Source of the DNA: Rhodopirellula sp.
GTDB taxonomy: Bacteria; Planctomycetota; Planctomycetia; Pirellulales; Thermoguttaceae
DNA: 64,000 nucleotides
Direction of reading: 5' to 3'
NCBI GenBank assembly: GCA_012728855.1
Contig: JAAYEH010000681.1
Location: forward strand, 1-64,000
Part shown: one piece after another, positions 63,589 to 64,000 of the stretch
Position numbering within the stretch: position 1 is the stretch's first letter
Layout of the letters: every line of letters starts with the position of its first letter
Position numbers and translations under genes: made by a program
Notes under the pieces: model-generated
What the model saw: the letters and a program-made list of their open reading frames with translations, nothing else
Databases searched by the model: none
What the model was told of the DNA's origin: nothing

Positions 63589-64000
63589 ATGAAACGGATC
63601 CTACCCATTCTGATCGTGTTGTTCGTCTGCTCGCTAACCGCACAGGCTGAGGATATCCGTCTTCAGCCGCTGAAGGACTTGAATGGCTACTTCCCATTCA
63701 ATCCGCCTTCGTCGTTGAGCCAGTGGGAGGCGCGGAAGGAGTATGTGCGGCGGCAAATTCTCGTGGCGGCCGGGCTGTGGCCCATGCCGGCGAAGACGCC
63801 GCTCAATGCAGTGATCCACGGCAAGGTCGATTGCGGCGAGTATACGGTGGAAAAAGTCTACTTCGAGAGCGTTCCCAGTTTCCTTGTGACGGGCAATCTG
63901 TACCGGCCGAAGAACGTTACCGGCAAAATCCCGGGTGTGCTGTTTGCGCACGGCCATCGGCAGGATGCCCGGTTGCACCTGTCGACCGAGGAAACGGTCC
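63589..64000 (+). CDS. Secreted alpha/beta hydrolase, acetylxylan-esterase-like (partial, runs off the window)
   Basis: The first 137 codons are in frame with no stop before the window edge. Signal peptide (RILPILIVLFVCSLTAQA), then DIRLQPLKDLNGYFPF, a WEARKEYVRRQILVAAGLWP helix, and YTVEKVYFESVP-S-FLVTGN followed by LYRPK and GVLFAHGHR, which is the beta-strand/oxyanion region of the dienelactone/acetylxylan-esterase family. The catalytic residues lie beyond the window. GAGG eight bases upstream supports the ATG at 63589. It follows the ceramidase-like gene on the same strand. Confidence 0.8.
   Translation, partial: MKRILPILIVLFVCSLTAQAEDIRLQPLKDLNGYFPFNPPSSLSQWEARKEYVRRQILVAAGLWPMPAKTPLNAVIHGKVDCGEYTVEKVYFESVPSFLVTGNLYRPKNVTGKIPGVLFAHGHRQDARLHLSTEETV

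Overview
The window is high-GC DNA that looks like a chromosome segment from a planctomycete (Planctomycetota, probably a Pirellulales-like lineage). The evidence is four DUF1559 pseudopilin-type sequences, two Gfo/Idh/MocA oxidoreductases with twin-arginine leaders, sialidase-like, acetylxylan-esterase and ceramidase-like secreted enzymes, a four-ACT aspartate kinase, very large secreted/membrane proteins, and gene-sparse spacers full of short palindromic repeats. No rRNA, tRNA, CRISPR array, phage gene or transposase gene was found.

Layout. 1-7.3 kb is the end of a probable exopolysaccharide locus: a WecG/TagA glycosyltransferase, a GDP-mannose-3,5-epimerase-like protein, a 1,422-residue TPR protein and a LolA-like periplasmic protein. 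7.7-14.7 kb holds a PAS histidine kinase, a Gfo/Idh oxidoreductase, a secreted GH5 glycosidase and gamma-glutamyltransferase. 15-18 kb has priA divergent from nadD. 18.2-29.8 kb is one reverse-strand operon of two overlapping genes (1,130 and 2,749 residues) built from three copies of one unrecognised module; a complete pseudopilin/DUF1559 domain sits in the middle of the larger protein. 30.2-33.3 kb has a YheT-like hydrolase, a small membrane protein and a duplicated cysteine-rich secreted protein. 34.8-39.3 kb is an aspartate-family cluster: homoserine dehydrogenase, a phosphoglycerate-mutase-like proposed homoserine kinase, and aspartate kinase. 39.3-46.3 kb has a bifunctional-nuclease family protein, a NUDIX hydrolase and secreted carbohydrate-related proteins (sialidase-like propeller, two-domain toroid protein, Gfo/Idh, acetylxylan esterase). 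46.5-55.3 kb carries clpX, KDPG aldolase, a DUF1559 protein, an SDR, xylose isomerase, a HAD phosphatase and ilvD. 55.4-58.2 kb has a GNAT acetyltransferase, a lone receiver domain, a small Cys/His protein and a prepilin-type DUF1559 protein. 58.6-61.7 kb is an overlapping MoxR-type ATPase/VWA pair. The window ends with a ceramidase-like protein and the start of an alpha/beta hydrolase.

The spacers hold several repeat families: a ~100-bp MITE-like element with inverted ends and apparent TTA target duplications (three copies), REP-like palindromes sharing its GGGGACAGGCAC core, a longer palindrome-plus-tail element (two copies), a CAATCAT/GCTCCACC repeat, and heptamer arrays placed directly before start codons. 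The most unusual content is the giant two-gene operon. Metabolic genes are assigned with high confidence; no function is proposed for the giant proteins or the cysteine-rich protein. All homology statements rest on motif recognition by eye, with no database search.
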